A stretch of 64,000 nucleotides of DNA from Streptacidiphilus jeojiense (GTDB lineage Bacteria; Actinomycetota; Actinomycetes; Streptomycetales; Streptomycetaceae). The stretch is from NCBI RefSeq assembly GCF_000719095.1, contig NZ_JOEH01000048.1, positions 1-64,000 of the forward strand. The letters are read 5' to 3'. The translations under genes were made by a program, and so were the position numbers. Below the pieces are notes generated by a model. That model was not told where the DNA came from and made no database searches. It worked only from the letters and a program-made list of their open reading frames with translations. Below are positions 18,840 through 27,403 of the stretch, one piece after another (the first letter of the stretch is position 1; each line of letters opens with the position of its first letter).

Positions 18840-19285
18840 GCGTCCACCCCCGCCGTCGAAGCCTGCTCGGACGGCTCGGTGGCGCCGGCGGCCGGGGCCC
18901 GCAGCGGCAGCTTCCAGACCCGCTCGGCGTTCTTCAGCACCAGGATCAACACCCCGACCCCGAGCGGGACATGGATGATCAGTTCGCGGCTGAAGCCCAG
19001 CATCATCTGCACCGCGACGACGACCAGGGTGATCAGCTGGTCCCGGGCCAGCGCACCCGGTGCACCGCCCGGACGCCACGCCAGCAGCGCGACCACCAGC
19101 GACACCAGCACCACCGCCGCCAGGATCATCGCGGCGACCTCGTGCGCCTGCAGCAGCGGGTAGTGCCCCTGCAGGAACCCGCCCGCGAGCACCGGCTGCC
19201 CGAAGGCCAGCAACCCGGCCAGTACCACCGTCCCCCTGAGCACCCGCAGCGCCGTCAGGCGCACCCCCGGCCTGCTCTTCTCCAC
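18836..19285 (-). CDS. Four-helix integral membrane protein, partner of the multicopper oxidase
   Basis: 149 residues. I chose the GTG at 19285 because GGGGAGGAAGG lies 3-6 nt upstream; longer in-frame starts to 19333 run into the divergent promoter. Four hydrophobic segments are seen (TVVLAGLLAFGQPVLAG; MILAAVVLVSLVVALLAW; QLITLVVVAVQMMLGF; VPLGVGVLILVL). His residues in helices 2 and 4 hint at haem or quinone binding, but no family is claimed. Coupling to the oxidase by a 4-nt overlap suggests it serves the same extracytoplasmic redox task. Confidence 0.8.
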   Translation of the reverse strand: MEKSRPGVRLTALRVLRGTVVLAGLLAFGQPVLAGGFLQGHYPLLQAHEVAAMILAAVVLVSLVVALLAWRPGGAPGALARDQLITLVVVAVQMMLGFSRELIIHVPLGVGVLILVLKNAERVWKLPLRAPAAGATEPSEQASTAGVDA

Positions 19286-19370
19286 AGCCTTCCTCCCCCG
19301 CACCGAGTTAAGTCCCTCTTGAGAATGTCCCATGTGGAACTATCTCAGTCGGAGCATATACTCGCGCTCC
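19286..19370. promoter_or_regulatory. Divergent promoter region, MarR / oxidase operon
   Basis: 85 bp between divergent starts. TATACT at 19357-19362 is close to the consensus -10 and ends 8 nt before the MarR ATG, so that transcript may be leaderless. An inverted pair TGAGA (19320-19324) / TCTCA (19343-19347) could be the MarR operator covering both promoters. Confidence 0.45.
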
Positions 19371-19847
19371 ATGGACGCCAACTCCCACCCCGACACCGAG
19401 GAGCAGCCCTCCGGGACCGACGTCGTCGGCCTGCTGCTACGCCGTGCGCACCGCCGGGCCGCCAGGGAGTTCAGCCGACAGCTCCAACCCCTGGGCATCG
19501 ACAACCGCCACGCGGGGGTCCTGCTGCAGCTGGCCCGGGACGAGCCGGTGACCCAGCGCGACCTGATCGCCCTGCTGGGCAGCGACAAGTCCACGATGGT
19601 GCGCAACATCGACGAGTTGGAGGCACGCGGACTGGCGGTGCGCCGACCGCACCCCACCGACCGCCGGGCCCACGCGATCCAGCCCACCGAGGCCGGGCTG
19701 GCGGTACTGGCCGAGGTCCGCAGCCGCGCCGAGGCGGCCAACGACAACCTGCTGACCTGCCTGCAACCGGACGAGCGCGCCCAACTCCTCCACCTGCTGC
19801 GCCGCTTCGCAGACGCCGAGGAACGCTCACCCGACGACCTGTCCTAA
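19371..19847 (+). CDS. MarR-family transcriptional regulator
   Basis: 158 residues. The MarR winged helix is clear: LQLARDEPVTQRDLIALLGSD (helix-turn-helix, residues about 52-72), the wing VRRPHPTDRRAHAIQPTEAG, and the C-terminal dimer helices. A start 13 codons upstream is possible, but a TATACT -10 box just before this ATG favours the shorter form. It is divergent from the multicopper oxidase operon, which it probably represses. No Cys is present in the N-terminal part, so it is not an OhrR-type thiol switch. Confidence 0.88.
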   Translation: MDANSHPDTEEQPSGTDVVGLLLRRAHRRAAREFSRQLQPLGIDNRHAGVLLQLARDEPVTQRDLIALLGSDKSTMVRNIDELEARGLAVRRPHPTDRRAHAIQPTEAGLAVLAEVRSRAEAANDNLLTCLQPDERAQLLHLLRRFADAEERSPDDLS

Positions 19848-19867
19848 CGACAGGGCACCGACACGCA

Positions 19868-19905
19868 GTCAGGCGGCCACCGCACGTGCGCGGTGGCCGC
19901 CTGAC
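19868..19905. terminator. Bidirectional terminator, 16-bp perfect stem
   Basis: GTCAGGCGGCCACCGC pairs perfectly with 19890-19905 across a 6-nt loop. It sits between the convergent marR and ohr genes. Confidence 0.85.
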
Positions 19906-19935
19906 GATGCAGTGCGGTGGGTGGTGCGGCAGCGA

Positions 19936-20349
19936 CTACTCGACCACCAGCTCCACCGGGATGTTGCCGCGGGTCGCGTTGGAGTAGGGGCAGACCTGGT
20001 GCGCCTGCTCGACCAGGCTCTTGCCGGTCTCGCCCTGCAGCGCCTCGGGGAGCTCCACCCGCAGCACCACGGCCAGGCCGAACCCGCCCTCGCCGTTGCT
20101 GCCGATGCTGACCTCGGCGGTGACCGACGCCTCGCTGGTGTCGACCTTGGCCTGACGGCCGACCAGACCGAGCGCACTGGCGAAACAGGCGGCGTAGCCG
20201 GCCGCGAAGAGCTGCTCCGGGTTGGTGCCCTTGCCGTCGCCACCCAGCGCGGGCGGCATCGCCAGGGTGAGGTCGAGCTGCCCGTCGGAGCTCACGGCAC
20301 GGCCCTCGCGTCCGTTGGCGGTGGCTGCGGCGGTGTAGATGGCGTCCAT
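19936..20349 (-). CDS. ohr: Organic hydroperoxide resistance protein (Ohr/OsmC family)
   Basis: 137 residues, normal length for Ohr. The two active-site cysteines are C55 (GYAACFASAL) and C120 (AHQVCPYSNATRGN). Ohr proteins reduce organic hydroperoxides, using lipoylated proteins or dihydrolipoamide as electron donor, in the cytoplasm. The gene is divergent from ohrR across a 99-bp region that holds a perfect CACAATT/AATTGTG palindrome, the expected OhrR operator type, so induction by organic peroxides is likely. Confidence 0.95.
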   Translation of the reverse strand: MDAIYTAAATANGREGRAVSSDGQLDLTLAMPPALGGDGKGTNPEQLFAAGYAACFASALGLVGRQAKVDTSEASVTAEVSIGSNGEGGFGLAVVLRVELPEALQGETGKSLVEQAHQVCPYSNATRGNIPVELVVE

Positions 20350-20408
20350 CGATGTCTCCTCATGGGTTGCGCTCGGAGGTTCCCGTTCCCTGCCCCATAA
20401 GCATCACA

Positions 20409-20423
20409 CACAATTCAATTGTG
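20409..20423. promoter_or_regulatory. OhrR operator
   Basis: CACAATTCAATTGTG, a perfect 7-1-7 inverted repeat in the ohr/ohrR intergenic region. It matches the AT-rich TACAATT/AATTGTA type of box bound by OhrR proteins. Confidence 0.82.
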
Positions 20424-20448
20424 CACAACTAAGTAGTACCCTTGAGAC

Positions 20449-20946
20449 ATGCCCACGCAGCCGACCGCAACCGCCGAAGACCTGCTCCGCCTGGAGCACC
20501 ATGTCTGCTTCGCCCTGCAGACCGCCTCCCGCGCGTTCGGCAGCCTCTACCGTGACGCCCTCCGCGAGCAGCAGATCACCTATCCCCAGTACCTGGTCCT
20601 GCTGGCGCTGACCGAGCACGGCGAGCTCCCGGTGAAGCGCATCGGCGAGCTGCTGCGGCTGGACTCAGGCACCCTGTCCCCGCTGCTGAAGCGGCTGGAG
20701 ACGGCCGGCCTGGTGCAGCGCACCCGCAGCGCGCAGGACGAGCGCTCGGTGGACGTCAAGCTCACCGCCAAGGGCGCCACCCGGTCGACGGACTCCCAGC
20801 GGGCCCTGCGTGCCTGCGCCGCGAGCCTCGGCCTGGATCCGGCCGAGCTCCAGGTCCTGCAGGGAATGCTGCAGCGCCTCACCGACCGGCTGGACGCCGT
20901 CACCGGCGGGGCCGTCGATCCCGGGACCCCGGTCGCCGACAATTGA
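20449..20946 (+). CDS. ohrR: OhrR-type MarR-family thiol-switch regulator
   Basis: 165 residues. The N-terminal peroxide-sensing cysteine is C20 in HHVCFALQTASRAF, a hallmark of OhrR. The winged helix follows (LPVKRIGELLRLDSGTLSPLLKRLE, residues about 63-87, then the wing with RSAQDERSVDVKLT). Further cysteine C125 near the C-terminus may allow a 2-Cys mechanism. Oxidation of C20 by organic hydroperoxides should release it from the palindrome at 20409-20423 and derepress ohr. Confidence 0.93.
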   Translation: MPTQPTATAEDLLRLEHHVCFALQTASRAFGSLYRDALREQQITYPQYLVLLALTEHGELPVKRIGELLRLDSGTLSPLLKRLETAGLVQRTRSAQDERSVDVKLTAKGATRSTDSQRALRACAASLGLDPAELQVLQGMLQRLTDRLDAVTGGAVDPGTPVADN

Positions 20947-21024
20947 TCAAACCCGGCCGCCGAGCCGTGCCAGACTGGGCACGCACCCGATCCGGCTGTG
21001 CTTGATCCACGATAGGAGGCCCCC

Positions 21025-21291
21025 ATGGCTGAAGACGCAGTGGCCGACAAGACCCCCGGCGACGCGGCAGCGCCGGAGGCTGAGAGTGAAGCCGCGTCCG
21101 AGCAGCAGACTGCGAACGGCTCGAACGACCCGGCAGAGGATGTGAAGCGCAAGTTCCGTGAGGCGCTGGCCCGCAAGAGCGGCCAGCACGCCGACGCCGC
21201 CACCGCGGGCGGGAGCGCCGAGACATCCAAGATCCACGGCGCCCACGGCAAGTCCGGCGGACAGCGCGACTTCCGCCGCAAGAGCGGCTGA
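21025..21291 (+). CDS. DUF5302 family small protein
   Basis: 88 residues. The N-terminal half is acidic and disordered (Ala/Glu-rich). The conserved part is [13 protein letters not shown] followed by [20 protein letters not shown] at the very end, which is the recognised DUF5302 pattern of actinobacteria. The ATAGGAGG ribosome binding site is strong. Function unknown; small size, charge and no membrane segment fit a nucleic-acid- or protein-binding accessory. A very stable hairpin follows. Confidence 0.85.
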   Translation: MAEDAVADKTPGDAAAPEAESEAASEQQTANGSNDPAEDVKRKFREALARKSGQHADAATAGGSAETSKIHGAHGKSGGQRDFRRKSG

Positions 21292-21314
21292 CGCTCCGGG
21301 CACGAGGGAGACAC

Positions 21315-21360
21315 AACGGGAGCGGGGCGGTGGCCGTCGGGTCACCGCCCCGCTCCCGTT
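21315..21360 (+). terminator. Strong terminator, 18-bp perfect stem
   Basis: AACGGGAGCGGGGCGGTG (21315-21332) pairs without a mismatch with 21343-21360 around a 10-nt loop, 23 nt past the stop codon of the DUF5302 gene. Confidence 0.9.
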
Positions 21361-21440
21361 CCGCCCCGGCAGCGACGCGAGGTCGTCACAGAACGGTACG
21401 GATGCCTTGTCAGACGGGCCGCAGGAGGCAGGATGTCCGC

Positions 21441-23084
21441 ATGACCTCGATGCGCAAGGGCTCCAACTGCCCCGTACCGACAACCGCCCTGCACGCGGTG
21501 GTGAGCTGGCGCACCGATGCGCCCGCACCGGACGTCGACGTGTCCGCGCTGCTGCTGGACAGTTCCGGCAAGGTCCGTTCGGACGCCGACTTCATCTTCT
21601 ACAACCAGCCCCAGCACGCCTCCGGAGCGGTCCGGCACGAGGGCAAGCGGCCGCAGCCCGGCGAGATGATGGACGCCGTGCTGCTGGACCTGGCCGCGAT
21701 CGAGCCGGCGGTCGACCGCATCGTGGTGGGCGCCTCCGCCGACGGCGGGACCTTCGGCCAGGTGCCGGGGCTGCGGCTGCGGGTGATGACCCAGGACGGC
21801 GGCAGCGTCGCCGAGTTCGACATCGAGGGCGCGAGCAGCGAGACGGCGTTCCTGTTCGGCGAGTTCTACCGGCGGGCCGGGGAGTGGAAGTTCCGCGCGG
21901 TCGGGCAGGGCTACGCCTCCGGCCTGGAGGGACTGGCCACCGACTTCGGCATCTCCGTGGAGGGCGACGCGGAACCGGCCCCGGCTCCGGCCGCGCAGCC
22001 GTACCAGCCGCCGGCCCCGGCACCCGCCCCGCAGCCCTACCAGCCGCCGGCGCCGCAGCAGCCGGTGGGCTTCGGCCCGCCCCCGCCGCAGTACCAGCAG
22101 CCGCAGGCTCAACCCCCGTACCAGCAGCCGCAGTACCAGCAGCCGCAACCCCAGCAACCGCAATCCCAGCAGTACCAGCAGCCCGCGCCGCCTGCCCCCG
22201 CCCCCGCGGGGTCCGCACCGGGCGCTCCGATAAGCCTCAAGAAGCAGAAGCTCATCAACCTGGAGAAGCAGCTCGCCGACCGCGGCGACCGCAACCTGCT
22301 CGACCTCACCAAGCGCGCCGCGGTCACCCTGGAGAAGCGCGGCCTGTCCGAGCACACCGCCCGGGTCGCGCTCTGCCTCGACATCTCCGGCTCGATGGGC
22401 GGCCTCTACCGCTCCGGCAAGGTGCAGTCACTGGTCGAGCGGGTCCTCGCCCTCGGTCTGCGCTTCGACGACAACGCCGAGGTCGACGTGTTCCTGTTCG
22501 GCGCCCGCGGCCACGAGGCTGGCAGCGTCGGCATGGACAGCTACCAGGGCTGGACCGACCGGATGCTGCAGCAGTGGCGGCTGGAGGGTGGTACCGACTA
22601 CGCCGCCGCCATGCACCTGATCCGCCAGCAGTACTTCGGTTCGGCCGACCCGCGCCACAGCCCGATCTCGGACCGCCAGCCGGTCTACGTGATGTTCGTG
22701 ACGGACGGTCACACCACCAGCGAGGCGGCCACCAAGGCCCATGTCCTCTCCTCCAGCTACGAACCGCTGTTCTGGCAGTTCATGGGAATAGGGCGGTCCT
22801 CCAAGTCGGTCGACGCCCCGCAGGTCGCCGAGTCGGCACCGCCGCCCGGCAAGCAGTCCCGCTTCGCCCGCAGGTTCTCGGCGATGGCGTCCAACTGGGG
22901 CGACGGCACCTTCCGCTTCCTGGAGGAGCTGGACGACCTGCCGGGCCGCTTCATCGACAACGCCGACTTCTTCTGCGTCCAGGACCCGGCGAACCTCTCC
23001 GACGAGCAGTTGTACGACCTGATGACGGCCGAGTACCCGAACTGGCTGCAGCGCGCCAGGGCCCAGGGCCTGCTCATCGGCTGA
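21441..23084 (+). CDS. TerD-domain / von Willebrand A-domain fusion protein
   Basis: 547 residues from the ATG at 21441, which follows GCAGGAGG. Residues 1-175 are a TerD-like tellurite-resistance domain ([29 protein letters not shown], then the Asp-rich calcium-binding strands). A Pro/Gln/Tyr-rich linker (residues about 180-265, YQQPQ-type units) follows. Residues about 300-547 are a TerF-type vWA domain with the MIDAS motif [13 protein letters not shown] and the Thr/Asp sites ([17 protein letters not shown]). Ter-type proteins bind metal and sense stress at the membrane; the exact role in actinomycetes is unsettled. Confidence 0.9.
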   Translation: MTSMRKGSNCPVPTTALHAVVSWRTDAPAPDVDVSALLLDSSGKVRSDADFIFYNQPQHASGAVRHEGKRPQPGEMMDAVLLDLAAIEPAVDRIVVGASADGGTFGQVPGLRLRVMTQDGGSVAEFDIEGASSETAFLFGEFYRRAGEWKFRAVGQGYASGLEGLATDFGISVEGDAEPAPAPAAQPYQPPAPAPAPQPYQPPAPQQPVGFGPPPPQYQQPQAQPPYQQPQYQQPQPQQPQSQQYQQPAPPAPAPAGSAPGAPISLKKQKLINLEKQLADRGDRNLLDLTKRAAVTLEKRGLSEHTARVALCLDISGSMGGLYRSGKVQSLVERVLALGLRFDDNAEVDVFLFGARGHEAGSVGMDSYQGWTDRMLQQWRLEGGTDYAAAMHLIRQQYFGSADPRHSPISDRQPVYVMFVTDGHTTSEAATKAHVLSSSYEPLFWQFMGIGRSSKSVDAPQVAESAPPPGKQSRFARRFSAMASNWGDGTFRFLEELDDLPGRFIDNADFFCVQDPANLSDEQLYDLMTAEYPNWLQRARAQGLLIG

Positions 23085-23102
23085 GCCGTCGGCACGGCTG
23101 AG

Positions 23103-23119
23103 CCGCCGCCTCGCGGCGG
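23103..23119. terminator. Short GC hairpin between convergent genes
   Basis: CCGCCGC ctc GCGGCGG, a 7-bp perfect stem, 18 nt after the TerD-vWA stop and about 30 nt before the end of the convergent MocR gene. Confidence 0.5.
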
Positions 23120-23149
23120 GCCGGGCGCGTCCGGGCGCGTCCGGGGGCG

Positions 23150-24505
23150 TCACACCCCCCGGACGTCCCCGTCCCTGCCCCGCAGCACCGCGGCTACGTC
23201 CTCGGCCAGCCCCGGCATCTCGTCCTCCGTCAGCTGCGAGACCGTCAGCCGGACGCCCGGCGCCGAACCCAGCCGGAACCGCGCCCCGGGCGCCACCGCC
23301 CACCCGCGCTGGAGCAGCCCGGCGACGGCCGCGGTCTCGTCCGGCACCGGGATCCAGACATTGAGGCCGCTCCGGCCCCGGGCCGGCACCCCGCGTTCGG
23401 CCAGTCCCCGGAGCAGCGCGTCCCGCCGGACCCGGTAGGAGGCCGCCGCGGGGGCGCTGTCCTCGGCCTGCCACAGCGCGGCGACGGTGCGCTGCAGCAG
23501 ATGGCTGACCCAGCCCGCACCCAGGCGCTGCCGTCCGCGCACCCGGTCCATGGTCTCCGGGTCGCCGGTGAGCACGGCCACCCGCAGGTCCGGGCCGAGC
23601 GACTTGGCCGCGGAGCGCAGCACCGCCCAGGTCGTGGTGGTCGGCCGACCGTCCGGCCCGGCGCAGAGGGGGTGGAAGGGCAGGTCGACGATGCCGTGGC
23701 CGTGGTCGTCCTCGACCAGCAGCACCCCCGGACGGGCCGCCAGCAGCCCGCGCAGCGCGGCGGCGCGCTCGGCGCCGACCGCGGCGCCGGTGGGGTTCTG
23801 CGCCCGACCGGTGACGACCAGCGCACGGACGCCCTGCTCCAGCGCCCTGGCGACGTCCGCGACGACCGGCCCCTCGTCGTCGACGGCGACCGGGACGGCC
23901 TTCAGCCCCAGGGCCGGCAGCAGGTCCAGCAGGCTGCCCCAGCCCGGGTCCTCGACCGCCACCGGGTCACCGGGGCGCAGCCGGGCCAGGAAGATCCGCT
24001 CGATGGCGTCCAGCGACCCGGAGGCGACGCCGACGGGTCCGGCCGGAATGCCGTCGGCGGCGAACGACGCCTGCGCCAGGGCGCGCAGCCGGGGGTCGAC
24101 GGCCGGTCCCCCGTACATCACCGGATCGGCGGCGTGGGCCAGCGCGGCCTCGCGCACCGCCGCCTCCAGGTCCGGCAGCAGCGCAAGGTCGGGGTTGCCG
24201 TCGGACAGGTTGCGGGTGCCCGCGGGCACCGCCAGCCGGGAGGCGTCGCGGGGGGTGAGCGAGGGCCGGGAACGGATCCGGCTGCCGCGCCGGCCTGCGG
24301 TCTCGATCACACCGCGGTCCCGCAGCAGCCGGTAGGCGGCGGCCACGGTGTTGGGGTTGACGCCCAGGTCGGCGGCCAGATCGCGGAGCGGCGGCAGCGC
24401 CGTCCCGGGTTCCAGCGCGCCCGAGGTGACCGCGTGTTCGATGTCGGCCGCGATCTCAGTGGCCCGGCGTCCCGTGATCCGATAATCTCCTAGCACAAAG
24501 AACAC
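23150..24505 (-). CDS. MocR/PdxR-type GntR regulator with aminotransferase domain
   Basis: 451 residues, GTG start; a second GTG three codons later is an alternative. Residues about 8-75 are a GntR winged helix (ALPPLRDLAADLGVNPNTVAAAYRLLRDRGVI). A fold-type I aminotransferase domain fills the rest, with the PLP lysine in LRSAAKSLGPDLR and DDHGHG as the PLP-binding Asp region. MocR proteins use PLP or amino acids as effectors and usually regulate a divergent neighbour. Here the neighbour encodes an FMN-binding PaiB-like protein, and a 16-bp perfect palindrome lies between them, overlapping the start region of this gene. Confidence 0.9.
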   Translation of the reverse strand: MFFVLGDYRITGRRATEIAADIEHAVTSGALEPGTALPPLRDLAADLGVNPNTVAAAYRLLRDRGVIETAGRRGSRIRSRPSLTPRDASRLAVPAGTRNLSDGNPDLALLPDLEAAVREAALAHAADPVMYGGPAVDPRLRALAQASFAADGIPAGPVGVASGSLDAIERIFLARLRPGDPVAVEDPGWGSLLDLLPALGLKAVPVAVDDEGPVVADVARALEQGVRALVVTGRAQNPTGAAVGAERAAALRGLLAARPGVLLVEDDHGHGIVDLPFHPLCAGPDGRPTTTTWAVLRSAAKSLGPDLRVAVLTGDPETMDRVRGRQRLGAGWVSHLLQRTVAALWQAEDSAPAAASYRVRRDALLRGLAERGVPARGRSGLNVWIPVPDETAAVAGLLQRGWAVAPGARFRLGSAPGVRLTVSQLTEDEMPGLAEDVAAVLRGRDGDVRGV

Positions 24506-24521
24506 TATGCACTAGTGCATA
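24506..24521. promoter_or_regulatory. Probable operator for the MocR-type regulator
   Basis: TATGCACTAGTGCATA, a perfect 16-bp palindrome directly next to the GTG start of the regulator and 48 bp before the divergent PaiB-like gene. Position and symmetry fit autoregulation together with control of the neighbour. Confidence 0.7.
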
Positions 24522-24569
24522 ACTTCTGTCGACTGCGACGCAACGACCGTAACGCGAGGTGTCTGGACC

Positions 24570-25232
24570 ATGCTGATCAACCCCTGGGACCGCGGCAGCG
24601 ACGACGAGTGGCGCGACTGGCTCTCCACCCGCGACTTCGGCGTACTCGCCGCCAACGGCCCGGACGGCACCGCCCCGATCCTGGTGCCCACCCAGTTCGT
24701 CTACCAGGGCGGCGACGAGGTGGTGCTGCACCTGGCCCGGCCCAACCCGGTCTGGGCCGCCATCGAGGCCAACCCCCGGCTCACCCTGGCCGTCACCGAC
24801 GACTACGCCTTCGTCCCCGGCCCCTGGCGCGCCCCCGCGGACACCCCGCCCGAGGACGGCGTCCCCACCACCTACTACGCCTCGGTCCACCTGGTCTGCA
24901 CCGCCGAGCCGGTGGACGACCCGGCCGCCAAGGCCGCCCTGCTGGACCGTCAGACCGCGCACTTCCAGCCGGATGTGCCGCACCGTCCGATCGTCCCCGG
25001 CCAACCGCCGTTCGGTCGGATGCTGTCCGCGATCCGGGGACTGCGGCTGCACATCGAGGAGGTGCGCCCCAAGTTCAAGTACGACGACAAGAAGACGACC
25101 GACTTCCAGGCCGCGGTGGCCGAGGAACTGCTGCTGCGCGACCGCCCGGCCGACCCCGGCGCCCGCGCCCAGCTGCTGCGCCGCCGGGCCGCCCGGCTCG
25201 CCGAGCCTGGTGACTGCCCGGTCGAACACTGA
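24570..25232 (+). CDS. PaiB-like FMN-binding split-barrel protein
   Basis: 220 residues. The split-barrel flavin-binding pattern is seen in NPWDRGSDDEWRDWL, DFGVLAANGPDGTAPILVPTQFVY and the middle TYYASVHLVCTAE; the C-terminal part LHIEEVRPKFKYDDKK is typical of the PaiB group. These proteins are named for a negative regulator in Bacillus, but most are uncharacterised flavin or haem binders. The divergent MocR-type regulator and palindrome suggest control by PLP or an amine. Confidence 0.85.
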   Translation: MLINPWDRGSDDEWRDWLSTRDFGVLAANGPDGTAPILVPTQFVYQGGDEVVLHLARPNPVWAAIEANPRLTLAVTDDYAFVPGPWRAPADTPPEDGVPTTYYASVHLVCTAEPVDDPAAKAALLDRQTAHFQPDVPHRPIVPGQPPFGRMLSAIRGLRLHIEEVRPKFKYDDKKTTDFQAAVAEELLLRDRPADPGARAQLLRRRAARLAEPGDCPVEH

Positions 25233-25254
25233 TCCAACCGGCCCCCGAATGCCG

Positions 25255-25291
25255 TGGGCCGTCCGGGGCAGGCATCCACCCGGACGGCCCA
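25255..25291 (+). terminator. Terminator hairpin, 12-bp stem
   Basis: TGGGCCGTCCGG (25255-25266) pairs with 25280-25291 across 13 nt, about 20 nt after the PaiB-like stop codon. Confidence 0.8.
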
Positions 25292-25405
25292 GGGAACGGC
25301 CTGGCATCCGTCCCCGGTCGGCCCGCGTTCCTAGGCTGGCCGGACGGACCATCAGTTCGGGGACGCGGCCTCCGCTGCGGCCCGCCGCACTCCCGGGAGC
25401 CCACA

Positions 25406-26824
25406 CTGACCAGTTCAGCGACATCTCAGCAACCAGCCTCCGGCGAGGGCAGCCTCGGTCACGTCATCTTCATCGCCGCCGCAGCAGCGATGGGCGGTTT
25501 CCTCTTCGGCTACGACAGCTCAGTCATCAGCGGCGCCGTCACCGGCATCCAGCACCACTTCGGCGTGGGCAGCGGCGAGACCGCCCTGGTGGTCTCGGTC
25601 GCGCTGCTGGGCTCGGCCGTCGGCGCCATGGGCGCCGGCTGGCTCGCCGACCGCATCGGCCGCATCCGGGTCATGCAGATCGCCGCCGTGCTGTTCGCCA
25701 TCAGCGGCGTCGGCTCGATGTTCCCGCCCAACATCTTCGTCCTCGGCGTCTGGCGCGTGGTCGGCGGTGTCGCCATCGGCATGGCCTCCGTCATCGCCCC
25801 CGCCTACATCGCCGAGGTCGCGCCGCCCGCTGTGCGCGGACGGCTCGCCTCGTTCCAGCAGGGCGCGATCGTGCTCGGCATCTTCATCTCCCAGTTGGTC
25901 AACTACGCCCTGAACGAGGGCGCCGGCGGCAACCCCAACGACCACATCGCCGGCATCCAGGCCTGGCAGTGGATGCTCGGTGTGGAGACCGTCCCCGCGC
26001 TGATCTACTTCCTGATGTCCTACGCCATCCCCGAGTCGCCGCGCTTCCTGATCTCCGTCGGCAGGATGGACCGGGCCCGCGAGGTGCTGCGCGACGTCGA
26101 GGGCCAGGACAGCGACCCGGACGCCCGGATCGCCGAGATCCAGCAGGTCATGGCCTCCGAGCACAAGGCCAGCCTGAGCGACCTGCTGGGCGGCCGGGCC
26201 GGCCTGCAGACGATCGTCTGGATCGGCATCGGCGCCTCGGTGTTCCAGCAGTTCGTCGGCATCAACGTGATCTTCTACTACTCCTCGCTGCTGTGGCAGT
26301 CGGTCGGCATCAACGCCAGCAACTCGCTGTTGATCAGCGTCTCCACCTCACTGGTCAACATCGTCGGTACGGTCATCGCCATCGCCCTGGTCGACCGCAT
26401 CGGCCGCCGCCCGCTGGCCCTGGCCGGCTCCGCCGGCATGGCCGTCGCCCTCGGCGTGGCCGCCTGGGCCTTCTCCTACCGCCACGGCACCGGCACCACC
26501 GCCACCCTCCCCAACACCCAGGCGACCGTCGCCCTGGTCGCCGCCCATGTCTTCGTCCTCTGCTTCGCCTTCTCCTGGGGCGTCGTGGTCTGGGTCCTGC
26601 TCGGCGAGATGTTCCCCAACAAGATCCGCGCCCTCGCCCTCTCCGTCGCCGCATCGGCCCAGTGGATCGCCAACTGGGCCATCACCGTCAGCTTCCCGAC
26701 CATGTCCGACTGGAACCTCTCGGCCACCTACGTCATCTACGCCTGCTTCGCCCTGCTCTCCATCCCCTTCGTCTACTTCTTCATCAAGGAGACCAAGGGC
26801 CGAACCCTGGAATCCATGGGCTGA
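25406..26824 (+). CDS. MFS sugar porter, probable CTG start
   Basis: 472 residues if begun at CTG 25406. The first in-frame ATG (25490) would cut off about half of membrane helix 1 (HVIFIAAAAAMGGFLFGYD), and no ATG, GTG or TTG lies upstream in frame. A CGGGAG ribosome binding site is 6 nt before the CTG. Sugar porter signatures are all present: GGFLFGYDSSVISGA, GWLADRIGR, PESPRFL, GINVIFYYSS and DRIGRRPLA. Twelve membrane helices are expected. It would import a hexose or similar sugar by proton symport; the substrate is not fixed by sequence. A good terminator follows. Confidence 0.92.
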   Translation: MTSSATSQQPASGEGSLGHVIFIAAAAAMGGFLFGYDSSVISGAVTGIQHHFGVGSGETALVVSVALLGSAVGAMGAGWLADRIGRIRVMQIAAVLFAISGVGSMFPPNIFVLGVWRVVGGVAIGMASVIAPAYIAEVAPPAVRGRLASFQQGAIVLGIFISQLVNYALNEGAGGNPNDHIAGIQAWQWMLGVETVPALIYFLMSYAIPESPRFLISVGRMDRAREVLRDVEGQDSDPDARIAEIQQVMASEHKASLSDLLGGRAGLQTIVWIGIGASVFQQFVGINVIFYYSSLLWQSVGINASNSLLISVSTSLVNIVGTVIAIALVDRIGRRPLALAGSAGMAVALGVAAWAFSYRHGTGTTATLPNTQATVALVAAHVFVLCFAFSWGVVVWVLLGEMFPNKIRALALSVAASAQWIANWAITVSFPTMSDWNLSATYVIYACFALLSIPFVYFFIKETKGRTLESMG

Positions 26825-26842
26825 GCAACAACTCCCGAACAG

Positions 26843-26878
26843 CAGGGGCCGCATCTCCACGGTGGAGAGCGGCCCCTG
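26843..26878 (+). terminator. Terminator hairpin after sugar porter
   Basis: CAGGGGCCGC pairs with GCGGCCCCTG, with an inner TCTCCA/TGGAGA stem and a single bulged base, 18 nt past the stop. Confidence 0.85.
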
Positions 26879-26955
26879 TCGTGCGCCTCTGGGGAGTCTC
26901 CGGGGAGCGCCGACCATGGACCCTCGTTGCACAGTCACTCGTCCAACGCCTCAGA

Positions 26956-27282
26956 TCACTCCACCGGTTCGAGGTCCCACCGGGCCGCGTGCCCCGATGC
27001 GATGACGTCGATGCGCTCGGCCAGGGTGAAGTCGGCCTCGGTCAGTACTCCGCCCGCGTCGTGGGTGGTGACGGTGAAGCGGACGCCGTCGAAGGTCAGG
27101 TTGACGTCGGCGTGGTGGTGGGTGAGTCGGGAGACGTCTGCTACGTGGACGATCAGCGCGACCCCCGCGTGGTAGCGGACCTTGACCAGGCGGGTGATGC
27201 TGTCGCCCTTCCGCTCCCACTGCGGCACGCGGCTCAGGGCCTCGGCGATCTCGTCCTCGGTCAGGGCTACGGGCTCGCTCAC
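26956..27282 (-). CDS. Pterin-4a-carbinolamine dehydratase
   Basis: 108 residues from a GTG at 27282, with GGAGG 4 nt upstream. The family core is clear: LTEDEIAEALSRVPQWERKGDSI, the active-site THHHADV, FTVTTHDAGGVLTEADF and LAERID. It dehydrates 4a-hydroxytetrahydropterin in pterin recycling; many bacterial members are annotated only by this fold. It stands alone between the sugar porter and a SUKH-like gene, so no pathway partner is visible. Confidence 0.93.
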   Translation of the reverse strand: MSEPVALTEDEIAEALSRVPQWERKGDSITRLVKVRYHAGVALIVHVADVSRLTHHHADVNLTFDGVRFTVTTHDAGGVLTEADFTLAERIDVIASGHAARWDLEPVE

Positions 27283-27403
27283 GGCGCCTCCAGTGCAGGA
27301 GCGAGGGCCCCGGCCAGCTCCCGCCCGACCGGCGCATCCTGCCACGGCGGCATCGCCGCCGACAGGGCGCCCAACTCCTTCCGCCTACGCCGCTCCGGCT
27401 GGA

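Noticed and set aside
22000..22200. DNA repeat array in the TerD-vWA gene
   Set aside because: It is coding: CAG/CCG-rich codons of a Pro/Gln/Tyr linker, not an intergenic repeat.
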